From Dolichospermum flos-aquae CCAP 1403/13F (GTDB lineage Bacteria; Cyanobacteriota; Cyanobacteriia; Cyanobacteriales; Nostocaceae), in assembly GCF_012516395.1 (NCBI RefSeq), contig NZ_CP051206.1, forward strand, positions 5,087,753-5,151,752: a stretch of DNA of 64,000 nt. The letters run 5' to 3'. Position numbers and translations under genes: made by a program. Below, piece after piece: positions 55,905-64,000 of the stretch; the stretch's first letter is position 1, and each line of letters starts with the position of its first letter. A model generated the notes under the pieces. The model did not search any database. It had not been told where the DNA came from and saw only the letters and a program-made list of their open reading frames with translations.

Positions 55905-56288
55905 GTTGGCATATACAGATAATTCAGAACAATATACAGCAGAGAACAGACAACAGGGAACGGGCAACAGGGAACTGCTTTGAAAGTCTTTTGGTCTATG
56001 GCTTGTCCCCTAAATTTTGTCCCGGATAGCATTAGTCAGCCATTGGCTAACATTCACTGAAGCCTTATTTAGCTGAAATCTGCTGTAAGTCTACATTCAT
56101 TGACGTTTGGATCATCTTCACTGATGAATTTTGGTAGTCAATTATGTTTCAATTATTACCTATTAAAACTATGAGGACAGCAACACCCAACAAAATCTCA
56201 GATTAGCTTTTCACAAAATCTCAAATTTGCGTAGTCAGTTTCATCTCGCAATATTTGTAGCTTGTATTAACATAACTTTAAGGAGTGG
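55905..56288. other. Divergent promoter region between manC and the LCP gene
   Basis: 384 bases. A degenerate AACAGGG/AACGGGC heptad tract lies at about 55941-55976, close to the manC start. AAGGAG at 56280-56285 is the ribosome site for the LCP gene. No gene is seen in between. Confidence 0.6.
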
Positions 56289-57812
56289 TTGAGTGGGGAG
56301 AAAATTGTGATTAAACAAGTTCAATGGTCAGAAAATCAGGTAGCACCTCAACAAGTACCAACCTCAGAACCGGAGGTGTTACAGCCACCAGTTCAATGGT
56401 CAGAAAATCAGGTAACACCTCAACAAGTACCAACCTCAGAACCGGAGGTGAAACCAAAACAATCAATTAACTCTTCTCGTCACGTCGTTGAATCCGTGGG
56501 AGCTATTCCCAACGAACTCTATGACCGCTTAGGTTTATCCGTCCCCCGCTGGTTACTGTGGGTATTAACCATTGTTTTAGGGGTAATTTTATCTGGATTA
56601 CTAGCATCAAGTTTGGCACTATGGACTCCTCTATGGAGTAATCTCGACCAAGCGAAAGATGATGAATTCGGTGCGAATAAACAAGACCAAATCAAAGTAC
56701 CGGGAGATTTATGGACTAAGCTTTCTCAGTACAAACTATCAAAACCCATGAACATTTTAATTATGGGTATTGAACCGGTGCCAGGGACTGTAGATGGTTC
56801 ACCGGAAAGTTTTGCTGGTAAAAGCGATACCATGATGTTGGTGCGGCTAAATCCCAGTGATAAATCCATTCGCTTGCTGTCAATTCCCAGAGGGACAATG
56901 ATAGCGATTCCCGAACAGGGATTAACTAAGGTATCTGAAGCTAACGCTAAAGGTGGTCCAGTTTTAGCCGCAAGAGTAGTTAGTCGGAGTTTAAATAATG
57001 CTCCCATAGATCGGTATATCCGCATTTCTACTAGCGGATTTCGGGAATTAGTTGAACAGTTGGGTGGAGTAGATGTATTTGTCCCCCAAACTATGAATTA
57101 TCAAGATCAGGCTGGTGGCTTTGCCGTAAATTTAATCAGCGGTTGGCAAAGTCTCAATGGTGAACAAGCAGAACAGTTTGCCCGCTTTCGTGAAGAAGGT
57201 ATGGGGGATTTACCAAGAGTCCAACGACAACAAGCACTGATAACTGCTTTAATGCAACGTCTCAACAGTCCCACTGTTTTACCCAGGTTGCCCCAATTAA
57301 CTCGCTTAATGCGGAAGTATTTTGATACCAACCTCAAAATGGAAGAAATGATGGCATTGGCAAATTTTTCCGTCAATGTAGAACGGGATCATTTCCAAAT
57401 GGCAATGTTACCTGGTACTTTTAGTAAACTCAGTCAAGACCCCAATAGCTATTGGTTAAATATGACTGGCCAACAAAGCTTATTAAATGATTTTGTTGGG
57501 GTAAATGTAACTGGGATTAAATCAGATACCAGACCCGTTTCTATCCAAAGAATTGCCGTTCAAAATACGACTAATCAACCCCAGCTAACGGAAAAGGTCA
57601 TTACCTATCTTAAACAGAAAGGTTTTACTAATGTTTACCCAGTTCCAGACTGGCCAGATAGCCAACGTCAAACTCAGATTATTGTCCAAAAAGGCAACCG
57701 ACAACCAGGAATTGACTTGCGACAAGTTTTAGGTTTAGGACAAATTGAAGTTTCCGGAAATGGTGATTTGGAATCTGACCTCACAATTCGCATTGGTAAA
57801 GATTGGAAATAG
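56289..57812 (+). CDS. LytR-CpsA-Psr (LCP) family protein
   Basis: A 507-residue protein that starts with TTG at 56289, chosen because AAGGAG sits a few bases upstream; the next in-frame start is GTG at 56307. The first 60 residues contain a 24-residue tandem duplication (VQWSENQV-PQQVPTSEPEV twice). One membrane anchor lies at about 88-112. The LCP domain (about 155-370) shows MNILIMGIEP, KSDTMMLVRLNP, LLSIPRGTMIAIP, VSEANAKGGP and DLPRVQRQQALI, with the Asp and Arg residues that bind the pyrophosphate. A C-terminal LytR_C-like segment follows. LCP enzymes ligate glycopolymers to peptidoglycan from undecaprenyl carriers. Confidence 0.88.
   Translation: MSGEKIVIKQVQWSENQVAPQQVPTSEPEVLQPPVQWSENQVTPQQVPTSEPEVKPKQSINSSRHVVESVGAIPNELYDRLGLSVPRWLLWVLTIVLGVILSGLLASSLALWTPLWSNLDQAKDDEFGANKQDQIKVPGDLWTKLSQYKLSKPMNILIMGIEPVPGTVDGSPESFAGKSDTMMLVRLNPSDKSIRLLSIPRGTMIAIPEQGLTKVSEANAKGGPVLAARVVSRSLNNAPIDRYIRISTSGFRELVEQLGGVDVFVPQTMNYQDQAGGFAVNLISGWQSLNGEQAEQFARFREEGMGDLPRVQRQQALITALMQRLNSPTVLPRLPQLTRLMRKYFDTNLKMEEMMALANFSVNVERDHFQMAMLPGTFSKLSQDPNSYWLNMTGQQSLLNDFVGVNVTGIKSDTRPVSIQRIAVQNTTNQPQLTEKVITYLKQKGFTNVYPVPDWPDSQRQTQIIVQKGNRQPGIDLRQVLGLGQIEVSGNGDLESDLTIRIGKDWK
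56319..56450 (+). repeat. Tandem duplication of 72 bases inside the LCP gene
   Basis: A 60-base unit (56319-56378) repeats at 56391-56450 with one visible substitution, giving a 72-base period. It is in frame and encodes two copies of VQWSENQV-PQQVPTSEPEV. The near-identity shows the duplication is recent. Confidence 0.9.
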
Positions 57813-57895
57813 TCAGTGGTCAGTGGTCAGTGGTCAGTGGTCTAGAAAAAACGACTGACAACGAACAACTGACGACTGACAACCAACAATTAACA
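57811..57895. repeat. Heptanucleotide repeats (GTCAGTG and GACAACT types)
   Basis: GTCAGTG units (57812-57841) and then degenerate ACTGACA/ACAACTG units (to about 57895) fill the gap between the LCP and pentapeptide genes. They end a few bases before the next ATG. Confidence 0.85.
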
Positions 57896-57900
57896 AATTT

Positions 57901-58407
57901 ATGAACAAGATTTTGTTGAGATTTTTAAGTTTGATATTCATTTTTATTTTGGTGGGATTTTCGGTAATTATGAATCCCGAACCAGTTTTTGCTCAAGTTA
58001 ATACCATTAATTACAATAATGCTAATTTAGAAAGTCGGGACTTTTCTCATACTAATTTAGTTGGCGGAACTTTTGTCGCAGCCGAAATGCGGGGAACAAA
58101 TTTTCAAGATGCAAATTTAACTAACGCCATTTTTACTAAAGGCGTTTTATTAAAAGCCAATTTAGAAAGTGCAAATTTAACGGGCGCTTTAGTTGATCGT
58201 GTTACCTTCGATAGTGCTAATCTAAGAAATGCCATTTTCACAGAAGCAACTTTAACCCGCAGCCGTTTTTATGATGCTGATATCACTGGTGCTGATTTCA
58301 CTGACGCATTAATTGACCGTTATCAAGTATCTTTACTCTGTCAAAGGGCTGATGGTGTGAATCCGGTAACTGGTGTTTCTACAAGAGATAGTTTGGGTTG
58401 TAAATAG
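57901..58407 (+). CDS. Secreted pentapeptide-repeat protein
   Basis: A 168-residue protein with a signal peptide ([20 protein letters not shown], cleavage probably after VFA-Q near residue 32). About twenty pentapeptide units of the A(D/N)LxX type follow ([64 protein letters not shown]), which fold into a right-handed quadrilateral helix. It ends with [22 protein letters not shown], a tail I have seen in thylakoid-lumen members of the family. Location is lumen or periplasm. Role unknown. Its start has heptad repeats but no clear ribosome site upstream. Confidence 0.85.
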   Translation: MNKILLRFLSLIFIFILVGFSVIMNPEPVFAQVNTINYNNANLESRDFSHTNLVGGTFVAAEMRGTNFQDANLTNAIFTKGVLLKANLESANLTGALVDRVTFDSANLRNAIFTEATLTRSRFYDADITGADFTDALIDRYQVSLLCQRADGVNPVTGVSTRDSLGCK

Positions 58408-58431
58408 AAAATTGACAACTAACAACTGTAC

Positions 58432-58496
58432 GGGCGAAGCATTTGGAGAACTATTTTTGGCAATGACCGATAATTTATCTTCCAAATGCTTCGCCC
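58432..58496. repeat. Inverted repeat GGGCGAAGCATTTGGA...TCCAAATGCTTCGCCC
   Basis: Two perfect 16-base arms around a 33-base loop, between the pentapeptide gene and murJ, flanked by GACAACT-type heptads (to 58527). This is a dispersed repeat or terminator-like hairpin. Confidence 0.85.
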
Positions 58497-58537
58497 CTAC
58501 TGACAACTGACAACTGACAACTGACCATTAAATATTT

Positions 58538-60151
58538 GTGACACAACAAGATCAAAAACCCTCTCGTTCCTTTGCTGGTATTGCTGGTATTGTTGCCGCA
58601 GCAACTTTAATTAGTAAAGTGTTTGGTTTAATTAGGCAGCAAATAATTGCGGCTGCTTTTGGTGTAGGTGCGGCAGCTACAGCTTATAGTTATGCCTACA
58701 TTATTCCCGGTTTTCTTTTAATCCTACTTGGTGGTGTCAACGGACCTTTACATAGTGCCATTGTCAGTGTTTTAGCTAAACACAAAAAGGAGGAAGCTGC
58801 ACCTATTGTAGAAACAATCACAACTCTAGTGGGTGGGTTGTTATTAGTGGTGACATTTGCCCAGATTTTTTGTGCTGAGTATATTGTTGATTTAGTTGGT
58901 CATGGCTTAGAAGCAACTACAAGAGCGATCGCTATCCGTCAAATCCAAATTATGGCTCCCTTGGCCTTATTTGCTGGCTTAATTGGCATTGGATTTGGGA
59001 CTTTAAATGCAGCTAATCAATATTGGTTACTATCTATTAGTCCTTTATTATCTAGTATTACTGTTATTATTGGTATTGCTATTTTAGCAGGACAATATGG
59101 TAAAGAAATTATTAATCCTGAATATGCTTTAATCGGTGGCATGGTATTAGCTTGGGGAACTTTGGCAGGAGGAATTCTGCAATGGTTAGTCCAGTCAATT
59201 GTGCAATGGCGCTTAGGATTAGGGAAATTACGCCTGAGATTTGATTTTAAATCGCCCGGTGTGCAAGAAGTAATTAAAATCATGACTCCCGCGACAATAT
59301 CATCAGGAATGATGCCAATTAATGTCGCTACTGACCTTTATTTCGCTAGTCCTATTGTTGGTGCAGCCGCAGGTTTTAACTATGCTAATCTTTTAGTTCA
59401 AACTCCCTTGGGAATTATTTCTAATATTATTTTACTGCCTTTATTACCAACATTTGCTAAACTTTCTCACCCAGATAATTGGGGAGAACTAAAATTACGC
59501 ATTCGTCAAGGACTGTTATTAACTGCTGTTACCATGTTACCTTTAGGGGCATTAATGGTGTCCTTATCTGTGCCAATTGTCCAGATAGTTTATCAACGGG
59601 GAGCATTTAAACAAGAAGCAACTCAGTTAGTATCTTCGCTATTAATTGCCTATGGAATCGGAATGTTTGTCTATTTAGGGCGTGATGTTTTGGTCAGGGT
59701 ATTTTATGCTTTAGGTGATGGACAAACACCTTTTAAAATTAGTATATTTAATATTGTTCTCAATGCTGTATTAGATTTAATATTAGTTGAACCTTTTGGT
59801 GCGCCTGGGTTAGTTTTAGCTACAGTTGGAGTTAATTGTAGTTCCATGTTGATGTTATTATTTTTGCTCAATCGCAAACTTAATGGTTTACCTTGGCAAG
59901 AATGGTGTGTACCAATTTTGGGTTTAACAGTTGGGAGTATAATTGCAGGTTTAGCAAGTTTTGGAACTTTGGTTGCTTCCCGACAGGTGTTGAGTAAACA
60001 AGATTTAATTAGTTTACTCATAGAATTGTCCATATCTGCTTTTGTGGGAATTGGGGTATTTGCGATAATTGCTTCTAGAATGAATATTCCCGAAGTGAAT
60101 ATTTTTGTCATGAAGATGCAGCAAAAGTTTTTGAAGAAAAATATCAGGTGA
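58538..60151 (+). CDS. murJ: Lipid II flippase MurJ
   Basis: A 537-residue protein of the MOP superfamily with about fourteen membrane helices. The N-terminal AATLISKVFGLIRQQIIAAAFG stretch and the PLLPTFAKL motif are typical of MurJ/MviN. The start is GTG at 58538. MurJ moves lipid II across the inner membrane for peptidoglycan synthesis. Upstream genes (LCP, manC) also serve the envelope, but spacing and repeats suggest separate transcripts. Confidence 0.93.
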   Translation: MTQQDQKPSRSFAGIAGIVAAATLISKVFGLIRQQIIAAAFGVGAAATAYSYAYIIPGFLLILLGGVNGPLHSAIVSVLAKHKKEEAAPIVETITTLVGGLLLVVTFAQIFCAEYIVDLVGHGLEATTRAIAIRQIQIMAPLALFAGLIGIGFGTLNAANQYWLLSISPLLSSITVIIGIAILAGQYGKEIINPEYALIGGMVLAWGTLAGGILQWLVQSIVQWRLGLGKLRLRFDFKSPGVQEVIKIMTPATISSGMMPINVATDLYFASPIVGAAAGFNYANLLVQTPLGIISNIILLPLLPTFAKLSHPDNWGELKLRIRQGLLLTAVTMLPLGALMVSLSVPIVQIVYQRGAFKQEATQLVSSLLIAYGIGMFVYLGRDVLVRVFYALGDGQTPFKISIFNIVLNAVLDLILVEPFGAPGLVLATVGVNCSSMLMLLFLLNRKLNGLPWQEWCVPILGLTVGSIIAGLASFGTLVASRQVLSKQDLISLLIELSISAFVGIGVFAIIASRMNIPEVNIFVMKMQQKFLKKNIR

Positions 60152-60174
60152 CAAACCAAGCTATAAGTGATGCC

Positions 60175-60290
60175 TTAGAGGGTATTTGAAAACTTTTTCT
60201 TGTGGTACATAACACTTGTAGATCCCCCTAAATCCCCCTTAGAAAGGGGGACTTTGAGAAATTTAGCCCCTCTTTTCAAACATCCTCTTA
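60175..60290. mobile_element. MITE copy, same family as 16556-16724
   Basis: The left end TTAGAGGGTATTTGAAAACT (60175-60194) faces the right end CTTTTCAAACATCCTCTTA (to 60290). The interior has the AGATCCCCCTAAATCCCCCT / AGGGGGAC hairpin. It begins 24 bases after murJ. Confidence 0.7.
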
Positions 60291-60360
60291 GAGACGCTGT
60301 TCGCGTCTGGCGATCGCACAGACTATAGGTTAAAATAAGACCTAAAAAGCCCCCCTTGTT

Positions 60361-60741
60361 AAGGGGGGTTGGGGGGATCAAAATGTATTTACCATACAAC
60401 AAAAACCTTGTACCAAGAGCCAAAGAATTAAGAAAGAATATGACTTTGGCGGAGAAAAAGCTGTGGTATGACTATTTACGGGACTTCAAATATAGGGTTC
60501 ATCGTCAACGCCCCATTGATAACTTTATTGTGGATTTTTACTGTCCTCAATTAAAGTCAGTCATTGAGATAGATGGTGATAGTCACTACACAGAAAATGC
60601 TCAAGAATATGATATCCAAAGAACCGAAATATTACAAGGTTACGGTTTAAAAGTGATTAGGTTTCATAATCATGATGTTTTGGATAATTTAGCGGGTGTT
60701 GTGACTATTATTGAAGGATTTGATTCCCCCTAGCCCCCTTT
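60361..60741 (+). mobile_element. DUF559 gene enclosed by inverted repeat arms
   Basis: AAGGGGGGTTGGGGGGATCA (60361-60380, continuing AA) lies directly before the start codon. Its mirror image TTTGATTCCCCCTAGCCCCC (60719-60738, continuing TTT) runs through the last codons and the stop. About 18 of 23 positions pair. The arms resemble those of the neighbouring MITE copies, so the nuclease gene appears to be the cargo of a repeat element. Confidence 0.55.
60383..60733 (+). CDS. DUF559 (Vsr-like) endonuclease-domain protein
   Basis: A 116-residue protein from the ATG at 60383. RAKELRKNMTLAEKKLWYDYL, VHRQRPIDNFIVDFYCPQLK and SVIEIDGDSHYTENAQEYD are the DUF559 signatures. The FIVDFYC...IEIDGDSH core fits the PD-(D/E)XK/Vsr-type nuclease fold, with Asp and the E-x-D as likely metal ligands. 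The final codons for FDSP and the stop come from the flanking repeat arm. Length is typical for the family. Function is not established; DNA repair or mobile-element endonuclease roles are possible. MITE copies lie on both sides. Confidence 0.8.
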   Translation: MYLPYNKNLVPRAKELRKNMTLAEKKLWYDYLRDFKYRVHRQRPIDNFIVDFYCPQLKSVIEIDGDSHYTENAQEYDIQRTEILQGYGLKVIRFHNHDVLDNLAGVVTIIEGFDSP

Positions 60742-60743
60742 AC

Positions 60744-60903
60744 TCAGAGAATGTTTGAAAAGTATCAGAATTAATCGAGATCCCCCCAACCCCCCTTATC
60801 AAAGGGGGGCTAAATTCCTCAAAGTCCCCCTTTTTAAGGGGGATTTAGGGGGATCTGCTGGTGTCATATCTCACAGAAAAAAGTTTTAAAGCAACCTCTA
60901 AAG
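60744..60903. mobile_element. MITE copy downstream of the DUF559 gene
   Basis: The left end CAGAGAATGTTTGAAAAGT (60744-60762) and right end AAAGTTTTAAAGCAACCTCT (to about 60903) match the family at 16556 and 60175, with some divergence. The interior is GC-rich C/G runs able to form hairpins. Confidence 0.6.
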
Positions 60904-61125
60904 AGGCAACAATAAATAAGAAATTCCTCTTTTTAAGTAGAGAATAAATCAATCAAAGTCCCCCTTTCTAAGGGGGATTTAGGGGGATCTGCTGGTGTCA
61001 TATCCCACGGAAAAAAGTTTTAAAACAACCTCTAAAGGGGGGAACAATAAATAAGAAATTCCCCTTTTTAAGTAGAGAATAAATCAATCAAAGTCCCCTT
61101 AAAAAGGGGGATTTAGGGGGATCTA
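60820..61125. repeat. Tandem repeat of ~134 bases, about 2.3 copies
   Basis: Units begin at 60820, 60954 and 61089, each starting CAAAGTCCCC then (A)GGGGGATTTAGGGGGATCT. The first two continue with GCTGGTGTCATATC, AGTTTTAAA, CAACCTCTAAAG and AACAATAAATAAGAAATTCC in the same order. The third copy is cut short after GGGGGATCTAG. The array overlaps the right part of the MITE at 60744. Confidence 0.8.
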
Positions 61126-61584
61126 GTCGAGAAATCAACCTGAATATTTGTAACTAACAACTTACGTTATCTAGTAAAGATTTACGACAGCGTAACGCAC
61201 CGAGTTGATGATAGAGTTGGTATGTGACGGTGGATTGTTAATTTAGGTCTTTTGTCAAAAATTATCGCCACCTAACGCACCCTACAAGATCAGCGATCGC
61301 ACTTTTTTATAGTAAATGAAACCGTAGAAGTAATGCGATCGCTCTCATTCTCCACAAGCTGATAATGGCGATCGCCTCCGGTCGGCTGGAAGCCATCGCC
61401 TACAGTAAGCTAACATTAACATACTTAATTAATTGGTGTAGGCTAGGTTAGCGATCGCGTCACCTACCAATAAAATTCAGTGAAAAGGTGCGTTATGATG
61501 AATGATGAATTTTGTTTTTTTGTCAGAGATTATCTCTATCTAATGCAACCTATAAGTCAAGTTATCACATTATAAGAGCCTCTT
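61126..61584. other. HIP1-rich non-coding stretch downstream of the RHS gene
   Basis: About 460 bases with at least four GCGATCGC-type sites (around 61293, 61338, 61369, 61452). No credible gene is present on either strand. An immunity gene for the RHS toxin would be expected here and is not seen. Confidence 0.6.
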
Positions 61585-64000
61585 TTATCGCAGTAGATCA
61601 ACTAATTCATTTACTAGATCATCATAATTGTCTATGTCTCTTCCTGTTATTTCATCATGTAGTCTTTTCCTTGTGTTGTTTGAAAGATTTCTTTGGCCTG
61701 TTATTCTTTGAGCTTCTTTCAGAGCATTATTAAAACTTCTATTTTGCCTTTGATTTCCTCCAGTTTTCCCTTGGTTTCTTGTTCTATCCCCTCGCTGTCC
61801 GGGTCTGCGAGATTCCGTTTCATCATCACCATCATCACCATTATCACCACCATTCCTAGCATTCGCTCTAGATCCCTGACTTGCTCCTTTATCAGCATTC
61901 TCTGCCGCATCCATAGGGCCAGGTGTCATTGGCAAAATAGTTAACGCTTCGATTAGCTCATTCAATATTTGTTTCAGACCGAAAAGTAATGCTTGACGAG
62001 CAATAATTGGAATAACTATTCGTATTAAAAGTCCGTACTCTATAGCTGAAGCATTACCACTAGGGTCAATTAAATTAACTGGGTTATTGTGTACATAAGT
62101 ATACTTATGTAATGATAGAGGATCATCTTGGAAACCTTCAAAGGAATCCCTAGAAATAAACCGCCCATTATCAGGGTCATAATACCTCGCCCTTAAATAG
62201 TACAATTCGCTATTTTCATCAAACTGCTCCCCAGTAAAGCGGAACTCATTATCCGTATTCCCCTGTTCCCCAATCAACCGACCAAAGGCATCATAAACAT
62301 AGCGGTCAGTAACATTACCATTGCTATCAGTCACCGCATTTACAGAACCCAAACCAGCCGCATGATGGAAAGATTGCTCACCCTGCTGGTCTTGAGAAAT
62401 CAAATCTAACCCGTAGACGTATGATTTCAGGATTGTCCCATCAGGTGTGTATTCCTCCACAACCTGAGCATAAGTTTCTTCTGTATCAATTAAATAACGT
62501 GTTTCTTGCCCGTTGACAATTACCGTTACCCGATTACCATCAGCATCATAACGGTACTCAATACGCTCTATACCTGCGGCTGTAATAACATCTACAGCAA
62601 TTAAGCGTCCTTTGTCATCCCATCTGTAATTTACTGTGTCTGTGCCGTTAACTTTAACAGACAGCGTACTACCGTTTTCATCATAAGTGTATTCGGTGAC
62701 TGTACCATTAAGGATCTCTTGTAGCAGTCTGTCATTATTATCATAAGTATATGTTGTCACACCCTCAACAGAATCATTGCGTGTGAGACGATTTCCTACT
62801 GCATCGTAGGTATAACTAATCGCACGATTTCCGGCTGTCCCATCAGAAATTGCTTCTGTGACAAGACGATAGAGTTGATCATAAGTGTAATTAACCTCTC
62901 GTCCATTAGCTTCTTTCACCGCTAAACGGTTTCCTGCTGTCCCCAGAGTGTATTCAAAGCCAGCAATTACCCCAGATGATCCCCTTTGTTCTACAGCAAT
63001 CAGCCTGTCTAAGCTATCGTATTGGCGAGTTTCTACCGTGTTATTGGGTAATTCAGTACGGACTAAGTTGCCGACAGCGTCATATATATACTTTGTTAAC
63101 CCAGCACTACGGTCTGTAACCGTCTGCATCCGGTTGAGGGCATCATAGCTATAACCAACTGTACCCGCAGGAGTTATTAAAGATGTGCGATTACCAGCTA
63201 AATCGTAAGTGTAACTAATAGTTCTACCATCAACTTCATTACGTGCTGTTAGTTGGTCACGCTCATCATAAGTATACCTTGTTACACCTCTAGCATCTGT
63301 TACCGTTGCCCTTTGCAATGTAGGTGTGTAGGTATAAGTAACAGAAGTGCCATTAGCAAAGCCTTCTGTAATTATTTGGTCATTGCTGTTGTACTTGTAG
63401 GCAATGGTTTTGCCATTGAAATCAGTAACACTGCTAATATTGCCTACCGCATCATAGGTTGATGTAGAACGTTGACCCAAGGGCAATATAGTTGCAAGAC
63501 GCTGATTAACTACATCATACTGATATATGGTTGTGTTACCTTTAGCATCTTTTTGGCTAAGTAAATTACCATCTGCATCATATCCATATTCTGTAAGCTG
63601 ACCAAGGGCATCAACCACAGCCGTTAGTCTATCGAGGGCATCATATTCAAACTGAGTAGTAATACCAGCTTGGTCTGTTTCTGCGATTGCTCGACCTAAA
63701 GCGTCATAGGTGGTAATTGTTTTAGTGCCATCAGGGTAGCGATTTTCTACAACGCGACCTAATGGATCATAAACAAACTGAGTAGCACGGTTGAGAGCAT
63801 CGGTAATAGTTACTACTTGTCCATCTGCATCATAAGCATAGCGGGTAGGATGATTTAAAGCGTCACGGACGAGAATTTGACGATCAGCCGCATCATATCC
63901 GTACTCGGTGCGATTTCCTCGCTCGTCAATAAAACCAATTAGACGACCAGCCGCATCATATTCATTACGAGTCCTGGGGTTATCAACCAAATTATCAGGT
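61585..64000 (-). CDS. RHS-repeat polymorphic toxin, C-terminal part (continues beyond the window)
   Basis: The frame is open from the right edge of the window to 61585, so the N-terminus is missing. The visible ~800 residues hold about 25 YD/RHS repeats (YDAxGR, YTYDxxGNRLT) ending in the RHS core motif (FTGEQFDENSELYYLRARYY, NGRFISRDSFEGFQ, HKYTYVHNNPVNLIDPSG). After the core come about 158 residues of variable C-terminus: a hydrophobic segment (LLIRIVIPIIARQALLFGL), a Gly/Asn/Asp-rich linker, and a final LHDEITGRDIDNYDDLVNEL helix pair. RHS proteins encase a C-terminal toxin used against neighbours. The toxin type is not recognised, and no immunity gene follows. Confidence 0.88.
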   Translation of the reverse strand, partial: PDNLVDNPRTRNEYDAAGRLIGFIDERGNRTEYGYDAADRQILVRDALNHPTRYAYDADGQVVTITDALNRATQFVYDPLGRVVENRYPDGTKTITTYDALGRAIAETDQAGITTQFEYDALDRLTAVVDALGQLTEYGYDADGNLLSQKDAKGNTTIYQYDVVNQRLATILPLGQRSTSTYDAVGNISSVTDFNGKTIAYKYNSNDQIITEGFANGTSVTYTYTPTLQRATVTDARGVTRYTYDERDQLTARNEVDGRTISYTYDLAGNRTSLITPAGTVGYSYDALNRMQTVTDRSAGLTKYIYDAVGNLVRTELPNNTVETRQYDSLDRLIAVEQRGSSGVIAGFEYTLGTAGNRLAVKEANGREVNYTYDQLYRLVTEAISDGTAGNRAISYTYDAVGNRLTRNDSVEGVTTYTYDNNDRLLQEILNGTVTEYTYDENGSTLSVKVNGTDTVNYRWDDKGRLIAVDVITAAGIERIEYRYDADGNRVTVIVNGQETRYLIDTEETYAQVVEEYTPDGTILKSYVYGLDLISQDQQGEQSFHHAAGLGSVNAVTDSNGNVTDRYVYDAFGRLIGEQGNTDNEFRFTGEQFDENSELYYLRARYYDPDNGRFISRDSFEGFQDDPLSLHKYTYVHNNPVNLIDPSGNASAIEYGLLIRIVIPIIARQALLFGLKQILNELIEALTILPMTPGPMDAAENADKGASQGSRANARNGGDNGDDGDDETESRRPGQRGDRTRNQGKTGGNQRQNRSFNNALKEAQRITGQRNLSNNTRKRLHDEITGRDIDNYDDLVNELVDLLR

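Noticed and set aside
55905..55967. N-terminal extension of ManC starting at 55967
   Set aside because: The added residues come from degenerate heptad repeats; family homology begins at the ATG at 55904.
60217..60860. C/G-run hairpins as terminators of murJ or of the DUF559 gene
   Set aside because: They recur as parts of MITE copies and lack T-tracts, so repeat origin explains them better.

Overview
The window comes from a filamentous cyanobacterium, most likely of the order Nostocales. Several things point to this: photosystem genes (psaX, psbB-psbT, psbI), ndhB with the plastoquinone-type NDH-1 sequence, a gliding/pilus chemotaxis cluster of the Hmp/Pil type, abundant GCGATCGC (HIP1) octamers, and many short tandem heptanucleotide repeats between genes. 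The DNA is AT-rich. I can offer no species name.

Layout. 1-8.6 kb: a chemotaxis-like operon (CheY-type regulator, CheW, TPR-containing methyl-accepting protein, hybrid CheA). 8.7-16 kb: three TnpB-type mobile elements interleaved with housekeeping genes (a LivH-type permease, psaX, lipA). Two of these elements pair TnpB with a small divergent ribbon-helix-helix (RHH) gene and a perfect inverted repeat between them, and neither has a TnpA transposase gene. 16.5-23 kb: a MITE, a 1343-residue secreted calcium/Trp-rich repeat protein, and ndhB. 23-26 kb: a decayed accessory stretch holding an HNH-nuclease remnant, small orphan ORFs and a two-gene unit of unknown function. 26-35 kb: an NHL beta-propeller protein, two GT4 glycosyltransferases, a sugar-type ABC ATPase, a histidine phosphatase and a GH57 glycosidase. 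35-36 kb: a ParE-type toxin-antitoxin pair. 36-43 kb: psbB-psbT, a MITE, a DUF4351/PD-(D/E)XK gene broken by a small IS-derived insertion, psbI, and an LptD-like DUF3769 protein. 43-49 kb: SagB-type oxidoreductase, alpha/beta hydrolase, Ser/Thr kinase, ABC-2 exporter. 49-54.5 kb: two neighbouring AAA-like ATPases, one fused to WD40 repeats and one to a GGDEF domain, apparently co-directional with the ABC exporter. 54.8-60.2 kb: manC, an LCP-family ligase, a pentapeptide protein and murJ (envelope and polysaccharide functions). 60.2-61.1 kb: a repeat cluster that encloses a DUF559 nuclease gene. 61.6 kb to the end: the C-terminal part of an RHS polymorphic toxin.

How it fits together. The core genes serve photosynthesis, lipoylation, envelope assembly and surface motility. 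Most of the unusual content is mobile or repetitive. The most promising signal is the repeated RHH-operator-TnpB arrangement at 11.5-13.3 kb and 14.3-15.9 kb. These elements also sit directly upstream of psaX and lipA and may have taken over their transcription. Other candidates are the DUF559 gene whose two ends are formed by arms of a dispersed repeat, the AAA-GGDEF/AAA-WD40/ABC cluster, and the pair of unknown genes at 25.3-26.1 kb. No tRNA, rRNA or CRISPR array was seen. Functional calls rest on reading motifs; no database search was run.
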